From assembly GCF_008704935.1 (NCBI RefSeq), contig NZ_CP023692.1, positions 3,109,001 to 3,173,000 of the forward strand: a stretch of DNA of 64,000 nt, read 5' to 3'. Positions 1 through 9,311 of this stretch are shown piece after piece. The notes under the pieces were generated by a model, which ran no database searches, had not been told where the DNA came from, and saw only the letters and a list, made by a program, of their open reading frames with translations. A program made the translations under genes and the position numbers. Each line of letters starts with the position of its first letter. Positions within the stretch are counted from its first letter, which is position 1. The DNA is from Streptomyces vinaceus. Its GTDB lineage: Bacteria > Actinomycetota > Actinomycetes > Streptomycetales > Streptomycetaceae.

Positions 1-334
1 CGCCGCCACCCGCGATGCGGGCGATGATGTCGTAGCGACCGTCGAGCTCAAGGAGCTTGAACGGCTCGTTGACTTCCTGCTGGTGCACCTTGTTGGGGAA
101 GTAGTCCTCAAGGGTGCGACCGTTGATCTTCCACTTGCCGGTGCCCGGAACGATCCGGACGCGGGCGATGGCGTTCTTGCGACGGCCCAGGCCGGCGGCC
201 GGCTGGGGGTCGCCGAAGCGGCCGGCAAGGGACTCGGAGGTGTAGTCGCCCTCGACGACGACCTCAGACTCGGTGGTGTACTCCTCGACGCCCTCGAACT
301 CTTCGACGGGGGTCTCGGCGGTGGTCTCGGCCAC
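1..334 (-). CDS. rpsI: 30S ribosomal protein S9, partial (C-terminal part cut by window edge)
   Basis: Small-subunit protein of the 30S head whose C-terminal tail (outside the window) reaches the P-site tRNA. About 111 residues are visible: an acidic, low-complexity actinobacterial extension beginning AETTAETPVEEF, then the conserved core with GLGRRKNAIARVR and the start of the RIAGGG loop. I chose the GTG at 334-332 because GAGGAG lies just upstream and the reading frame agrees with known Streptomyces S9. It lies 42 nt downstream of rplM, the universal rplM-rpsI pair, so the two are probably co-transcribed. The gene continues beyond base 1. Confidence 0.95.
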   Translation of the reverse strand, partial: MAETTAETPVEEFEGVEEYTTESEVVVEGDYTSESLAGRFGDPQPAAGLGRRKNAIARVRIVPGTGKWKINGRTLEDYFPNKVHQQEVNEPFKLLELDGRYDIIARIAGGG

Positions 335-376
335 GATGCTCCTCAGAATTTTCTACGTCTTAGGGGGTGGCCGGAA

Positions 377-820
377 CTACTGCGCGACCTGGGTGATCTC
401 GAACGGCACCGGCTGCTGGGCAGCGTGGGGGTGCTGGTCGCCCGAGTAGACCTTCAGCTTCGAGAGCATCTGACGGCCCAGGGTGTTCTTGGGGAGCATG
501 CCCTTGACGGCCTTCTCGACGGCCTTCTCCGGGTTGTTCGCCAGGAGGTCGTCGTAACGCACGGAGCGGAGACCGCCCGGGAAGCCGGAGTGGCGGTACG
601 CCATCTTCTGCGACGCCTTGTTGCCGGACAGGTGAACCTTGTCGGCGTTGATGATGACGACGAAGTCGCCCATGTCCATGTGAGGCGCATAGGTCGGCTT
701 GTGCTTGCCGCGCAGGAGGGCAGCTGCCTGGGTCGCCAGACGGCCGAGGACAACGTCCTGGGCGTCGATGACGAGCCACTGGCGCGAGATGTCGCCGGGC
801 TTGGGGCTGAACGTACGCAC
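377..820 (-). CDS. rplM: 50S ribosomal protein L13
   Basis: Early-assembly 23S rRNA-binding protein of the large subunit, 147 residues, the usual size. Typical L13 features are visible: [16 protein letters not shown] near residue 15, [12 protein letters not shown] in the middle, [13 protein letters not shown], and the [11 protein letters not shown] signature followed by [14 protein letters not shown]. The start is GTG (MRTFSPKPG), with a purine-rich GAAGCGAAGG stretch upstream. It is the first gene of the rplM-rpsI operon. The 235 nt between it and the next gene upstream probably carry its promoter and leader, but I could not pick a convincing promoter there. Confidence 0.97.
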   Translation of the reverse strand: MRTFSPKPGDISRQWLVIDAQDVVLGRLATQAAALLRGKHKPTYAPHMDMGDFVVIINADKVHLSGNKASQKMAYRHSGFPGGLRSVRYDDLLANNPEKAVEKAVKGMLPKNTLGRQMLSKLKVYSGDQHPHAAQQPVPFEITQVAQ

Positions 821-1055
821 GCGTATGCCTTCGCTTCTTCAGTGGTGGTATCCCAGGGCGGCACGAGCCCCCCACGGGAAGGTCCTGACAGGGTCACCAC
901 GGACGATCACGACAGCCCTCGTCCACATCGGGGACGCAACCCGTGTGAACCGCTGGTCATCGGTCCGGTGGACCGGCGTAAGGCCCTTTCACGTGAGAAT
1001 GAGAAAGCCAATACGCATAACAAACCAGCAGGATACCCAAGCAGACCCGTACGGG

Positions 1056-2339
1056 TCAAAACGCGGTCCGCGATGCCGATTCTGCTGGCGTCGCGGCGCA
1101 CTCCGGTTCGGTCCTGGGTGGGGACCCCGCAGTTGTTACAGGCTCCAGGGTAACCCGAGTGGAGCGCAGCGCACGACGCACCAGCAGGATCGCGAGCCCG
1201 CACAGGGTGGCGCAGTCCTTGAACGCGCGCCGCTTGTGGGCCAGCTCGGAGGGCCACGGCAGGAGCGCCACCTGGGGCGTCAGGGCCAGCCAGAACCAGG
1301 GGGAACGGGGCATCGAGCCAGGCCGCACCGCCGACGCGAGCAGCAGCGGCAGCACCACCAGCAGGTAGTGGTCGAAGGAGGGCCGGGAGACCAGAAATGC
1401 GGCGAGCATCACCATGCAGGCCGTCTCCACGAGCCGCAGTTCTCCCCCGTCCGTCTCCTGCTCGGTACGCCGCCACCGCGTCCGGGCGGCCCACAGCCCC
1501 GCCCCGGCCCCCGCGAAGGCCACCACGACCGCCACCGGCCCCGGCACCCCCAGCCGGGGCAGCACCGCTATCGGCGAGGCGTCCCAGGGCAGCGCGTACG
1601 CGTCCTGCCCCTGGAGCAGGAACGGCAGGGTCTTGGTGAAGAACAGCGTCGGGCTGGGCATCATCAGCGCCCCGAGCAGCGACATCCCCAGCGGCACGAG
1701 CACGGCCACGGCCAGCCCCCGCCACTGCCTGGCCAGGACGAAGACCAGCCCGACCGGCACCAGCATCGGCTTGCAGGCGATGGCCAGCCCCACCACCAGC
1801 CCGGCGGCCGCCCAGGACCGCCGGTGCGCGAGCAGCAGCGCCACCGGCAGTGCGGCCGCCGAGATCGACGTCCAGTTGCCGATCAGCACGAGGTTCACGT
1901 AGGGCTTGTAGGCCAGGGCCAGCACCGGGAAACCGACGACCGCGAAACGCGAGCGCAGCGGCACCGAGAACATCCGCAGCGCGGCCAGCCACCCGATGCC
2001 CAGCAGCCCGGACATCGCGACCGGCAGGGTCCAGCGCAGCACCGCCGTCGGCAGCAGCGCCTCGGGAACGGCCATCAGGACGGCGCTGGGCAGGTACAGG
2101 AAGCGCTTGTCCTCGTACGGCGACCCGCCGGCCAGCAGCGTCTGCGCCGCCTTGACCACGAAGGCGTTGTCGGAGCCCCAGTTCTCCCGCAGGCTCGTGG
2201 AGACGCAGACCCCCAGGACCACCGCGAGGGAGAGCAGCTGCCAGGGCCGGGAGGCGGGCCGCAGCAGCCAGTCGAGCAGCCGGTCGCCGAAGCCGTGCTT
2301 CTCCCGCTTCATGAGCCAGATGCCAGGCCACAGGCCCAC
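1056..2339 (-). CDS. polytopic membrane glycosyltransferase, GT87 (DUF2029)-like
   Basis: Protein of 427 residues with about ten hydrophobic segments and short loops. It resembles the GT87/DUF2029 family of polyprenyl-phosphate-mannose-dependent mannosyltransferases (the PimE type). Family-like features are the first loop with DNAFVVKAAQ and SPYEDKRFLYLPS after the first membrane span, and the NWTSISAAALPVALLLAHRR...AIACKP region in the middle. The GTG start is preceded by GGGGGAGG. The C-terminal 40 residues are hydrophilic and low in complexity. It sits alone between an ABC-F gene and the rplM operon on the same strand, and nothing nearby reveals its acceptor. Substrate and product are unknown; other GT-C enzymes are possible. 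Confidence 0.7.
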   Translation of the reverse strand: MGLWPGIWLMKREKHGFGDRLLDWLLRPASRPWQLLSLAVVLGVCVSTSLRENWGSDNAFVVKAAQTLLAGGSPYEDKRFLYLPSAVLMAVPEALLPTAVLRWTLPVAMSGLLGIGWLAALRMFSVPLRSRFAVVGFPVLALAYKPYVNLVLIGNWTSISAAALPVALLLAHRRSWAAAGLVVGLAIACKPMLVPVGLVFVLARQWRGLAVAVLVPLGMSLLGALMMPSPTLFFTKTLPFLLQGQDAYALPWDASPIAVLPRLGVPGPVAVVVAFAGAGAGLWAARTRWRRTEQETDGGELRLVETACMVMLAAFLVSRPSFDHYLLVVLPLLLASAVRPGSMPRSPWFWLALTPQVALLPWPSELAHKRRAFKDCATLCGLAILLVRRALRSTRVTLEPVTTAGSPPRTEPECAATPAESASRTAF

Positions 2340-2379
2340 AACGCCTCCCCCTCACTCCGACCGAGGGGGCCGTCTCCCC

Positions 2380-3999
2380 CTAGCGCTTGCGCTCGACCCT
2401 ACGTTCGTCCCAGACGGGTCCCTGAGTCTCTCGCACAACACCGTCGGAACCGAAGACCAGGAAACGGTCAAATGTCCGCGCGAACCACCGGTCGTGCGTG
2501 ACGCAGAGCACAGTGCCCTCGTACGACTCCAGGCCGTCCTGGAGGGCCTCCGCCGACTCCAGGTCCAGGTTGTCCGTGGGCTCGTCCAGGAGCAGCGCCG
2601 TGGTGCCGGCCAGCTCCAGCAGCAGGATCTGGAAACGCGCCTGCTGCCCGCCCGACAGCCGCTCGAACGGCTGCTCCCCCTGCCGCTCCAGCTCGTACCG
2701 GCGCAGGACGGCCATGGCGGGCCCGAGCGGCTTCGCCGCCTCCGTCCACAGGATGTCGACGAGCGTGCGCCCGAACAGCTCGGGGTGCGCGTGGGTCTGC
2801 GCGAAATGACCGGGAACCACCCGTGCGCCCAGCTTGAAGCCGCCCGTGTGCTTGACGTCCTCGCCCGCCAGCAGCCGCAGGAAGTGCGATTTCCCGGAGC
2901 CGTTCGAGCCGAGCACCGCGACGCGCTCCCCGTAGAAGACCTCCAGCGAGAACGGCTTCATCAGGCCGGTGAGCTCAAGGTTCTCCACGGTCAGCGCGCG
3001 CACGCCGGTCCGGCCGCCCTTCAGGCGCATCTTGATGTCCTGCTCCCGCGGCGGCTCCGGCGGCGGACCCGCCTCCTCGAACTTCTGGAAGCGCGTCTGC
3101 ATCGCCCGGTAGCGCGAGGCCATGTCGGGGCTGCTCGCGGCCTGGTTGCGCAGCCGCAGGACCAGCGCCTTCAGCCGGGCGTGCTCCTCGTCCCAGCGCC
3201 GCTTGAGCTCCTCGAAGCGCGCGAAGCGCTCCTTGCGGGCCTCGTGGTACGTGTCGAAGCCCGAGCCGTGCACCCACACGTCCGTGCCCGTGGGGCTCGG
3301 CTCCAGGCTGATGATCTTCTCGGCCGCCCGCGACAGCAGCTCCCGGTCGTGGGAGACGAAGAGCACGGTCTTGCGGGTGGCCTTGAGCTGTTCCTCCAGC
3401 CACCGCTTGCCCGGGACGTCCAGGTAGTTGTCCGGCTCGTCCAGCAGCAGCACCTCGTCCGGCCCGCGCAGCAGCGCCTCCAGCACGAGCCGCTTCTGCT
3501 CACCGCCCGACAGCGTGCGCACCTCGCGGAACTGCGCGGCGTCGTACGGGACGGCCAGCGCCGCCATGGTGCAGACGTCCCACAGCGTCTCGGCCTCGTA
3601 GCCCTGGACGTCGGCCCAGTCGCTGAGCGCCTGCGCGTACGCCATCTGCGCGGACTCGTCGTCCACCGTCATGATCAGGTGCTCGGCGTGGTCGACGGCC
3701 TTCGCGGCCTCGCGGATCCGCGGCTGGGCCACCGAGACCAGCAGGTCACGTACGGTCGTCTCGTCCCGTACCGAGCCCACGAACTGCGACATCACACCGA
3801 GGCCGCCGCTCACGGTGACCCCGCCGCCGTGCGGCTGGAGCTCGCCGGAGACCAGCTTCAGCAGGGTGGACTTGCCGGCGCCGTTCGCCCCGACGAGGGC
3901 GACGACCGACCCCTCCCCCACGCGGAAGGAGACGTCGGGGAGCAGGACCCGCCCGTCGGGAAGGTAGTACTCCAGGTGGCTGGCTTCGAGATGTCCCAT
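2380..3999 (-). CDS. ABC-F family ATP-binding protein
   Basis: Soluble protein of 539 residues with two fused ABC ATPase domains and no membrane segments. Domain 1 has Walker A GANGAGKST, signature LSGGEQKR and Walker B LLLDEPDNYLD. Domain 2 has Walker A GSNGSGKS, signature LSGGQQAR and Walker B LLLDEPTDNLD. A charged linker of about 80 residues (KERFARFEELKRRWDEEHARLKAL) joins them, the arrangement of ABC-F proteins that act on the ribosome. Members are translation factors of the EttA type or antibiotic-resistance ribosome protectors; the sequence alone does not decide between them. An ATG nine bases upstream (4008) is possible, but MGHLEASHLEYYLPDG matches the usual N-terminus. No clear ribosome binding site was seen. 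Confidence 0.85.
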   Translation of the reverse strand: MGHLEASHLEYYLPDGRVLLPDVSFRVGEGSVVALVGANGAGKSTLLKLVSGELQPHGGGVTVSGGLGVMSQFVGSVRDETTVRDLLVSVAQPRIREAAKAVDHAEHLIMTVDDESAQMAYAQALSDWADVQGYEAETLWDVCTMAALAVPYDAAQFREVRTLSGGEQKRLVLEALLRGPDEVLLLDEPDNYLDVPGKRWLEEQLKATRKTVLFVSHDRELLSRAAEKIISLEPSPTGTDVWVHGSGFDTYHEARKERFARFEELKRRWDEEHARLKALVLRLRNQAASSPDMASRYRAMQTRFQKFEEAGPPPEPPREQDIKMRLKGGRTGVRALTVENLELTGLMKPFSLEVFYGERVAVLGSNGSGKSHFLRLLAGEDVKHTGGFKLGARVVPGHFAQTHAHPELFGRTLVDILWTEAAKPLGPAMAVLRRYELERQGEQPFERLSGGQQARFQILLLELAGTTALLLDEPTDNLDLESAEALQDGLESYEGTVLCVTHDRWFARTFDRFLVFGSDGVVRETQGPVWDERRVERKR

Positions 4000-4063
4000 G
4001 CGGGGCATTGTCCAGGCCCGGCGCCGATCCGCCCAAACGGATTCGGCGGCGGCCGCCGGCCGG

Positions 4064-4915
4064 TCAGCAGCAGCCGGCGCCCGGCAGGGTGCGCATGTTG
4101 CGGGCCTCCTTGCTGCGGGCGGCCAGCAGCTCGTCCGCCGGGTAGCCGACCTCCTCCAGGGTCAGCCCGTGCGGCTTCACCACGTGCACCGAGGAGTCCC
4201 GTACGGCGGCCCGCAGCACCTTGCCCGGCCAGTCGGTCGGCCGGTGCCCGTCACCGACGTGCAGCAGGGCGCCGACCAGCGAGCGGACCATGTTGTGGCA
4301 GAAGGCGTCGGCGCGCACGGTCGCCGTGACGATCCCGTCCTCGCCGCGCTCCCAGCTGAGCTGCTGGAGGGTGCGGATGGTCGTGGCGCCCTCGCGCTTC
4401 TTGCAGTACGCGGCGAAGTCGTGCTCGCCGAGCAGCGCGGCGGCGGCCTCGTTCATGGCGTCCACGTCGAGCGGCCACTGGTGCCACAGCACGTGCCCGC
4501 GGCGCAGCGGGTCGACGCCCCCCTGGTGGTCGCCGACGCGGTAGGCGTACCGGCGCCAGATGGCGGAGAACCGTGCGTTGAAGCCCTCGGGGGCCTCGGC
4601 CGCCTTCCACACCCGTACGTCGTGCGGCAGCCGGCCCGCGAGGCGGCGCAGCAGCTTGTCGTGGTGCTCGGCCCACACCTCGTCGCGTACGTCGAACTGC
4701 GCGACCTGCCCGCGCGCGTGCACGCCGGCGTCGGTCCGCCCGGCCACGGTCAGCTCGACCGGGTCCGGCAGCCGCATCACGGTCTGCAGGGCCGACTCCA
4801 GCTCGCCCTGGACGGTGCGCAGCACGCGCTGCTTCGCCCAGCCGGAGAAGTCCTTGCCGTCGTACGAAAGGTCCAGCCGTACCCGGACGTGCCCGGGCTC
4901 CACCTCGTCACTCAC
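4064..4915 (-). CDS. truA: tRNA pseudouridine synthase A
   Basis: Converts uridines 38-40 in the tRNA anticodon stem to pseudouridine. The 283 residues show the TruA hallmarks: [17 protein letters not shown] near the start, the catalytic-aspartate motif [30 protein letters not shown] in the middle and [15 protein letters not shown] toward the C-terminus. The start is GTG with AGAGGA upstream. truA often follows rplQ in bacteria, as it does here about 110 nt downstream of it, but a strong hairpin terminator separates the two, so truA is probably transcribed mainly on its own. The C-terminus ends in an unusual LPGAGCC. Confidence 0.95.
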   Translation of the reverse strand: MSDEVEPGHVRVRLDLSYDGKDFSGWAKQRVLRTVQGELESALQTVMRLPDPVELTVAGRTDAGVHARGQVAQFDVRDEVWAEHHDKLLRRLAGRLPHDVRVWKAAEAPEGFNARFSAIWRRYAYRVGDHQGGVDPLRRGHVLWHQWPLDVDAMNEAAAALLGEHDFAAYCKKREGATTIRTLQQLSWERGEDGIVTATVRADAFCHNMVRSLVGALLHVGDGHRPTDWPGKVLRAAVRDSSVHVVKPHGLTLEEVGYPADELLAARSKEARNMRTLPGAGCC

Positions 4916-4961
4916 GTGACCGATCCTCTCAGAAGCTCAAGAACGTACGGAAACGCAGAAA

Positions 4962-4988
4962 GGGCCCGCCCCGGGAAGGGGCGGGCCC
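4962..4988 (-). terminator. intrinsic terminator after rplQ
   Basis: Perfect 11-bp hairpin, GGGCCCGCCCC and GGGGCGGGCCC around a 5-nt loop, 39 nt past the rplQ stop and followed by TTTCT on the minus strand. It marks the end of the S10-spc-alpha transcription block. Confidence 0.8.
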
Positions 4989-5027
4989 GTTCAGAGCCGA
5001 TCAAGCAAGCTCGATCCCGGAGCGGGA

Positions 5028-5495
5028 TCAGGCCTCCTTGGTCTCCTCAGCGGCGGGAGCCTCGGCCACGGCCTCGGCGTCCTTCGCGGCGCGCTTGGTG
5101 GCGGCCTCGGCCTCACCAGTGGCCTGCTGGGCGACCGTGAGGGCCTCGACCAGCTCGATCACGGCCATCGGGGCGTTGTCGCCACGACGGTTGCCGATCT
5201 TGGTGATGCGCGTGTAACCACCGGGGCGGTTCTCGTAGCGCGGGGCGATCTCGGTGAACAGCGTGTGCACGATGCTCTTGTCCGTGATCGTCTGCAGCAC
5301 CAGGCGACGGTTGTGGATGTCGCCCTTCTTGGCCTTGGTGACCAGACGCTCGGCGTAGGGACGCAGGCGGCGGGCCTTGGCCTCGGTGGTGGTGATGCGG
5401 CCGTGCTCGAAGAGCGCCTTCGCGAGGTTCGCGAGAAGGTGCTTCTCGTGCGCGGCGGAGCCGCCCAGACGGGCACCCTTTGCGGGACGCGGCAT
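5028..5495 (-). CDS. rplQ: 50S ribosomal protein L17
   Basis: Large-subunit protein near the exit tunnel, 155 residues. The conserved bacterial core [36 protein letters not shown] N-terminus, [13 protein letters not shown] and the GGYTRI motif are present. After about residue 115 follows an Ala/Glu-rich tail ([27 protein letters not shown]) that is absent from short L17 proteins and usual in streptomycetes. The ATG start has GGAGTAAC upstream. It is the last gene of the alpha operon, about 100 nt after rpoA, with a strong terminator directly downstream. Confidence 0.97.
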   Translation of the reverse strand: MPRPAKGARLGGSAAHEKHLLANLAKALFEHGRITTTEAKARRLRPYAERLVTKAKKGDIHNRRLVLQTITDKSIVHTLFTEIAPRYENRPGGYTRITKIGNRRGDNAPMAVIELVEALTVAQQATGEAEAATKRAAKDAEAVAEAPAAEETKEA

Positions 5496-5595
5496 GGTGT
5501 TACTCCTTCATATCTGCACCGGCCGTGTCAGGTACCGGTGTCAGTTCCCCCGGGGCGGCTGCCCCGGGAAAGTGCTACGGGATGAGCCGGGAGGC

Positions 5596-6618
5596 TCAGT
5601 ACTGCTCGGTCTCGACGAAACCGGCGTCCGCGTCGTCGTCGGCGCCGAAGGCGTCGGCGGCGGCGGTCGGGTCGAATCCGGGCGGGCTGTCCTTGAGGGC
5701 CAGGCCCATGCCGGCCAGCTTCGCCTTGACCTCGTCGATCGACTTCGCACCGAAGTTGCGGATGTCGAGCAGGTCGGCCTCGGAGCGGGCGACGAGCTCA
5801 CCCACGGAGTGGATGCCCTCGCGCTTGAGGCAGTTGTACGACCGAACGGTGAGCTCGAGCTCCTCGATCGGCAGCGCCAGGTCGGCGGCCAGGGCGGCGT
5901 CCGTCGGGGACGGGCCCATGTCGATGCCCTCGGCGTCGATGTTGAGCTCGCGCGCCAGACCGAACAGCTCGACCAGGGTCTTGCCGGCGGACGCCATGGC
6001 GTCGCGCGGGCGCATGGCCTGCTTGGTCTCGACGTCGACGATGAGCTTGTCGAAGTCGGTGCGCTGCTCGACTCGGGTCGCCTCGACCTTGTAGGTGACC
6101 TTGAGGACCGGGCTGTAGATGGAGTCGACCGGGATGCGGCCGATCTCCTGGCCCAGCTGCTTGTTCTGGACGGCGGAGACGTAGCCGCGACCGCGCTCGA
6201 CGGTCAGCTCCATCTCCAGCTTGCCCTTGCCGTTGAGCGTGGCGAGGACCAGGTCCGGGTTGTGCACCTCGACACCGGCCGGGGGCGCGATGTCGGCAGC
6301 GGTGACCAGGCCGGGACCCTGCTTGCGCAGGTACATCACGACCGGCTCGTCGTGCTCCGAGGAGACGACCAGCTGCTTGATGTTGAGGATGATGTCGGTG
6401 ACGTCTTCCTTCACACCGGGCACGGTGGTGAACTCGTGCAGGACGCCGTCCACGCGGATGCTGGTGACAGCGGCACCCGGGATCGAGGACAGGAGCGTAC
6501 GGCGAAGCGAGTTGCCGAGGGTGTAGCCGAAGCCCGGCTCCAGCGGCTCGATCACGAACCGCGAGCGGTACTCGTCGACGACCTCTTCGGTCAGCGAAGG
6601 ACGCTGAGCGATAAGCAT
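5596..6618 (-). CDS. rpoA: DNA-directed RNA polymerase alpha subunit
   Basis: Alpha subunit, 340 residues, which nucleates core RNA polymerase assembly and contacts activators and UP elements. The N-terminal dimerisation domain (roughly residues 1-230) carries [28 protein letters not shown]. An acidic linker leads to the C-terminal domain (about 250-320) with [21 protein letters not shown] and [14 protein letters not shown]. The tail is acidic ([19 protein letters not shown]). ATG start with GAAGGA upstream. It lies between rpsK and rplQ as in the standard alpha operon; rpsD is not in this cluster. A hairpin in the 140-nt gap after rpsK may tune its expression relative to the ribosomal proteins. 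Confidence 0.98.
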   Translation of the reverse strand: MLIAQRPSLTEEVVDEYRSRFVIEPLEPGFGYTLGNSLRRTLLSSIPGAAVTSIRVDGVLHEFTTVPGVKEDVTDIILNIKQLVVSSEHDEPVVMYLRKQGPGLVTAADIAPPAGVEVHNPDLVLATLNGKGKLEMELTVERGRGYVSAVQNKQLGQEIGRIPVDSIYSPVLKVTYKVEATRVEQRTDFDKLIVDVETKQAMRPRDAMASAGKTLVELFGLARELNIDAEGIDMGPSPTDAALAADLALPIEELELTVRSYNCLKREGIHSVGELVARSEADLLDIRNFGAKSIDEVKAKLAGMGLALKDSPPGFDPTAAADAFGADDDADAGFVETEQY

Positions 6619-6688
6619 GTGTGTTCCTTCAGTCGTGGACGCCCACTATTTGACGCCCGACGGGTAAAGCCAGGTACTGCAAGGGTAC

Positions 6689-6724
6689 GGGCGGCACGTC
6701 CCCCCGAAGGGGTTCGTACCGCCC
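6689..6724 (-). other. stem-loop between rpsK and rpoA
   Basis: Inverted repeat, GGGCGGCACG against CGTACCGCCC (one mismatch), with an inner run of C paired with G around a GAAG loop. No T-run follows it, so it may act as an attenuator or mRNA-processing/stability element rather than a full terminator. Confidence 0.45.
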
Positions 6725-6758
6725 GGACACTCAAAGACGCACAGGTGCGTCCGCTGCG

Positions 6759-7163
6759 TCAGACGCGGCGGCGCTTCGGCGGGCGGCAGCCGTTGTGCGG
6801 GGTGGGGGTGACGTCCTGGATCGAGCCGACCTCCAGGCCGGTGGCCTGGAGGGAGCGGATCGCGGTCTCACGGCCGGAGCCGGGACCCTTGACGAAGACG
6901 TCGACCTTGCGCATGCCGTGCTCCTGCGCGCGGCGGGCGGCCGACTCGGCGGCCATCTGCGCGGCGAAGGGGGTGGACTTGCGCGAGCCCTTGAAGCCGA
7001 CGTGGCCGGCGGAGGCCCAGGAGATCACGTTGCCCGAGGGGTCCGTGATCGAGACGATCGTGTTGTTGAACGTGCTCTTGATGTGGGCGTGCCCGTGAGC
7101 GACGTTCTTCTTTTCCTTGCGGCGCACCTTCTTGGCAGCGCCCTGACGACCCTTGGGGGGCAT
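6759..7163 (-). CDS. rpsK: 30S ribosomal protein S11
   Basis: Small-subunit platform protein, 134 residues, contacting 16S rRNA near the E site and the anti-Shine-Dalgarno region. Typical features: a basic N-terminus with [40 protein letters not shown] in the middle, and the C-terminal [24 protein letters not shown] start with AGGAGA upstream. It lies 54 nt after rpsM in the alpha operon. Confidence 0.98.
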   Translation of the reverse strand: MPPKGRQGAAKKVRRKEKKNVAHGHAHIKSTFNNTIVSITDPSGNVISWASAGHVGFKGSRKSTPFAAQMAAESAARRAQEHGMRKVDVFVKGPGSGRETAIRSLQATGLEVGSIQDVTPTPHNGCRPPKRRRV

Positions 7164-7217
7164 CTAAATCTCCTACGGGAGGTGGTCGGTCCTACAGCGC
7201 AAGACCGCTGAACAGGA

Positions 7218-7598
7218 CTACTTCTTGCCCGGCTTCTTCTTACCGGCGATCGCGCGACGCGGGCCCTTGCGGGTACGCGCGTTCGTGCTGGTGCGCTGAC
7301 CGTGCACCGGGAGGCCGCGACGGTGGCGGATACCCTGGTAGCACTGGATCTCGATCTTGCGGCGGATGTCGCCCTGGATCTCGCGGCGGAGGTCACCCTC
7401 GGTACGGAGGTTGGCGTCCACGTACTCGCGGATCTTGACGAGGTCCTCTTCGGCCAGGTCACGAACGCGGGTGTTCGGGTTCACGCCGGTGGAGGCGAGG
7501 ATCTCCTTGGACCGGGTGCGCCCGATACCGAAGACGTAGGTGAGTGCGATCTCCACACGCTTTTCGCGCGGGATGTCAACACCGGAAACGCGTGCCAT
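7218..7598 (-). CDS. rpsM: 30S ribosomal protein S13
   Basis: Small-subunit head protein, 126 residues, that forms intersubunit bridges with the 50S and contacts the P-site tRNA. It starts [26 protein letters not shown], has the HhH-like [13 protein letters not shown] region, and ends with the basic [25 protein letters not shown] tail that reaches the tRNA. ATG start with AGGAGC upstream. A 199-nt gap separates it from rpmJ, long for this cluster, so a separate alpha-operon promoter may lie there. Confidence 0.98.
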   Translation of the reverse strand: MARVSGVDIPREKRVEIALTYVFGIGRTRSKEILASTGVNPNTRVRDLAEEDLVKIREYVDANLRTEGDLRREIQGDIRRKIEIQCYQGIRHRRGLPVHGQRTSTNARTRKGPRRAIAGKKKPGKK

Positions 7599-7797
7599 TC
7601 AATGGCTCCTGTGTGTTCGGGGGTCTTCCGCAGAACCACTCCCGACCGCCGACCACACCTGATGGGTGGTGGTACGTCCGGGTCCCCGGCCCCCGCCGGA
7701 GGTGCCGCCGGCCCCTCTCAGGGCTGGGCGGGCTCTGCGTATGTACGTTTTCTTACGTCGCGCGAAGAACTGCGGAAGGCAGGTCGGTCGGCGTGCG

Positions 7798-7911
7798 TCA
7801 GCCCTGGCGCTGCTTGTGGCGCAGGTTGTCGCAGATGACCATGACCCGGCCGTGACGGCGGATCACCTTGCACTTGTCGCAGATCTTCTTGACGCTCGGC
7901 TTGACCTTCAT
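7798..7911 (-). CDS. rpmJ: 50S ribosomal protein L36 (zinc-binding form)
   Basis: The smallest ribosomal protein here, 37 residues ([16 protein letters not shown]...RHKQRQG). Cys11, Cys14, Cys27 and His32 are all present, so this is the zinc-binding C+ paralog that folds around one Zn ion. The ATG at 7911-7909 is chosen over an upstream start that would add 34 unrelated residues. It follows infA by 73 nt and precedes rpsM, the usual infA-rpmJ-rpsM order. Confidence 0.95.
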   Translation of the reverse strand: MKVKPSVKKICDKCKVIRRHGRVMVICDNLRHKQRQG

Positions 7912-7984
7912 GTTGGTGAGGTTCTCCGGGTCAGTGCCACCACCCGCACCGGGACGTCCGCCCAGGCAGGAGTGAGGACAAGAT

Positions 7985-8206
7985 CTACTTGTATCGGTAG
8001 ACGATCCGGCCACGCGTCAGGTCGTACGGAGACAGCTCCACAACGACCCGGTCATCCGGGAGGATGCGGATGTAGTGCATACGCATCTTGCCGCTGATGT
8101 GCGCGAGGACCTTGTGACCGTTCTGCAGTTCCACCTTGAACATCGCGTTCGGGAGGGACTCGATCACGGTGCCCTCGATTTCGATGGCACCTTGCTTCTT
8201 GGCCAC
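7985..8206 (-). CDS. infA: translation initiation factor IF-1
   Basis: Single OB-fold protein of 73 residues that binds the A site of the 30S subunit during initiation. The sequence [20 protein letters not shown], the [20 protein letters not shown] core and RGRIVYRYK at the end are diagnostic. The start is GTG with GAAGGGCGAAGC upstream. It sits between map and rpmJ. The 140 nt separating it from map hold no gene I can support. Confidence 0.97.
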   Translation of the reverse strand: MAKKQGAIEIEGTVIESLPNAMFKVELQNGHKVLAHISGKMRMHYIRILPDDRVVVELSPYDLTRGRIVYRYK

Positions 8207-8346
8207 GCTTCGCCCTTCGAATCGGCTACCTTGATCAGCTCCCTGCTTCGCATGAAGACATGCGGGTGCAAAGGAGCCGACGAGTCAGTCTACGTCAGGG
8301 CACCCAGAAAGACGAATCCGGAAAGTTTGCCCCACAGCGTAGATCA

Positions 8347-9183
8347 TTAACCGAGCGGGTCCGGCGCGGTCGTCACGCCGTACTCGGCCAGCTTCGCCTT
8401 GCCGCAGTCCGGGCTCGTCAGGACGATGGGCCCCGCCTCGGTCAGGGCGATGGAGTGCTCCCAGTGCGAGGACCAAGTCCCGTCCGTGGTGATGACCGTC
8501 CAGTCGTCCGCCAGGACCTCCGTCTGGGGCGTGCCCAGGGACACCATGGGCTCGATCGCCAGGCAGACGCCCGGGACCAGCTTGATGCCCTTGCCGCGCT
8601 TGCGGGAGACGTAGTTCAGCAGGTGGGGGTCCATGTGCATCTCGGACCCGATGCCGTGGCCGCCGTAGTCCTCGATGATCCCGTACTTGCCGGTCGCCGG
8701 ACGCGGCTGGCGGCGGATGTAGCCCTCGATCGCCTTGGAGATGTCCACGAGGCGGTTGCCGAGCTTCATCGCGGCGATGCCGGCCCACATCGACTCCTCG
8801 GTCACCCGGGAGAGCTCGATCAGCTCCGGAGCGTGACCCGTGCCCACGAAGGCCGTGTACGCGGCGTCCCCGTGCCAGCCGTCGACGATCGCGCCGGCGT
8901 CGATCGAGATGACGTCGCCGTCCTTGAGGACCGTCTTGTCGTCCGGGATGCCGTGGACGACGACCTCGTTCACGGACGTGCAGATCGTCGCGGGGAAGCC
9001 GCCGTAGCCGAGGAAGTTCGACTTGGCCCCGGCATCCGCGATGACCTTGCGGGCCACCATGTCCAGATCCCGCGTCGTGGCGCCGGGTACGGCCGCCTCA
9101 CGGGTCGCCGCGTGGATCGCGGCGACGACCAGCCCTGCCTCGCGCATCTTCGCGATCTGCTCGGGGGTCTTGATCTGGACCAT
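8347..9183 (-). CDS. map: type I methionine aminopeptidase
   Basis: Removes the N-terminal methionine from nascent proteins. The 278 residues start MVQIKTPEQIAKMREAG. Metal ligands are recognisable: the two aspartates in DAGAIVDGWHGDAAYTAF, His in GHGIGSEMHMDP, Glu in CLAIEPM and Glu in WEHSIALTE. The frame is open to 9300, giving 39 extra N-terminal residues, but these look non-coding and the ATG at 9183 is preceded by GGAAGG. It follows adk in the secY-adk-map-infA order, with a perfect hairpin in the 128-nt gap. Confidence 0.95.
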   Translation of the reverse strand: MVQIKTPEQIAKMREAGLVVAAIHAATREAAVPGATTRDLDMVARKVIADAGAKSNFLGYGGFPATICTSVNEVVVHGIPDDKTVLKDGDVISIDAGAIVDGWHGDAAYTAFVGTGHAPELIELSRVTEESMWAGIAAMKLGNRLVDISKAIEGYIRRQPRPATGKYGIIEDYGGHGIGSEMHMDPHLLNYVSRKRGKGIKLVPGVCLAIEPMVSLGTPQTEVLADDWTVITTDGTWSSHWEHSIALTEAGPIVLTSPDCGKAKLAEYGVTTAPDPLG

Positions 9184-9254
9184 GGGTAGTGCCTTCCACC
9201 TTCGGACTTCGGATCTGCGTTCATGCCGGCGTGCCGGTGTGCCGGTCGTCTCAA

Positions 9255-9295
9255 CAGTACGGCCGCGGGGTCCTGGGGACACCGCGGCCGTACTG
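9255..9295 (-). other. stem-loop between adk and map
   Basis: Perfect 14-bp inverted repeat, CAGTACGGCCGCGG and CCGCGGCCGTACTG, with a 13-nt loop, 17 nt past the adk stop. There is no strong T-run, so a partial terminator or processing site is as likely as a full stop. Confidence 0.55.
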
Positions 9296-9311
9296 CTCAC
9301 AACAAGGCTTG

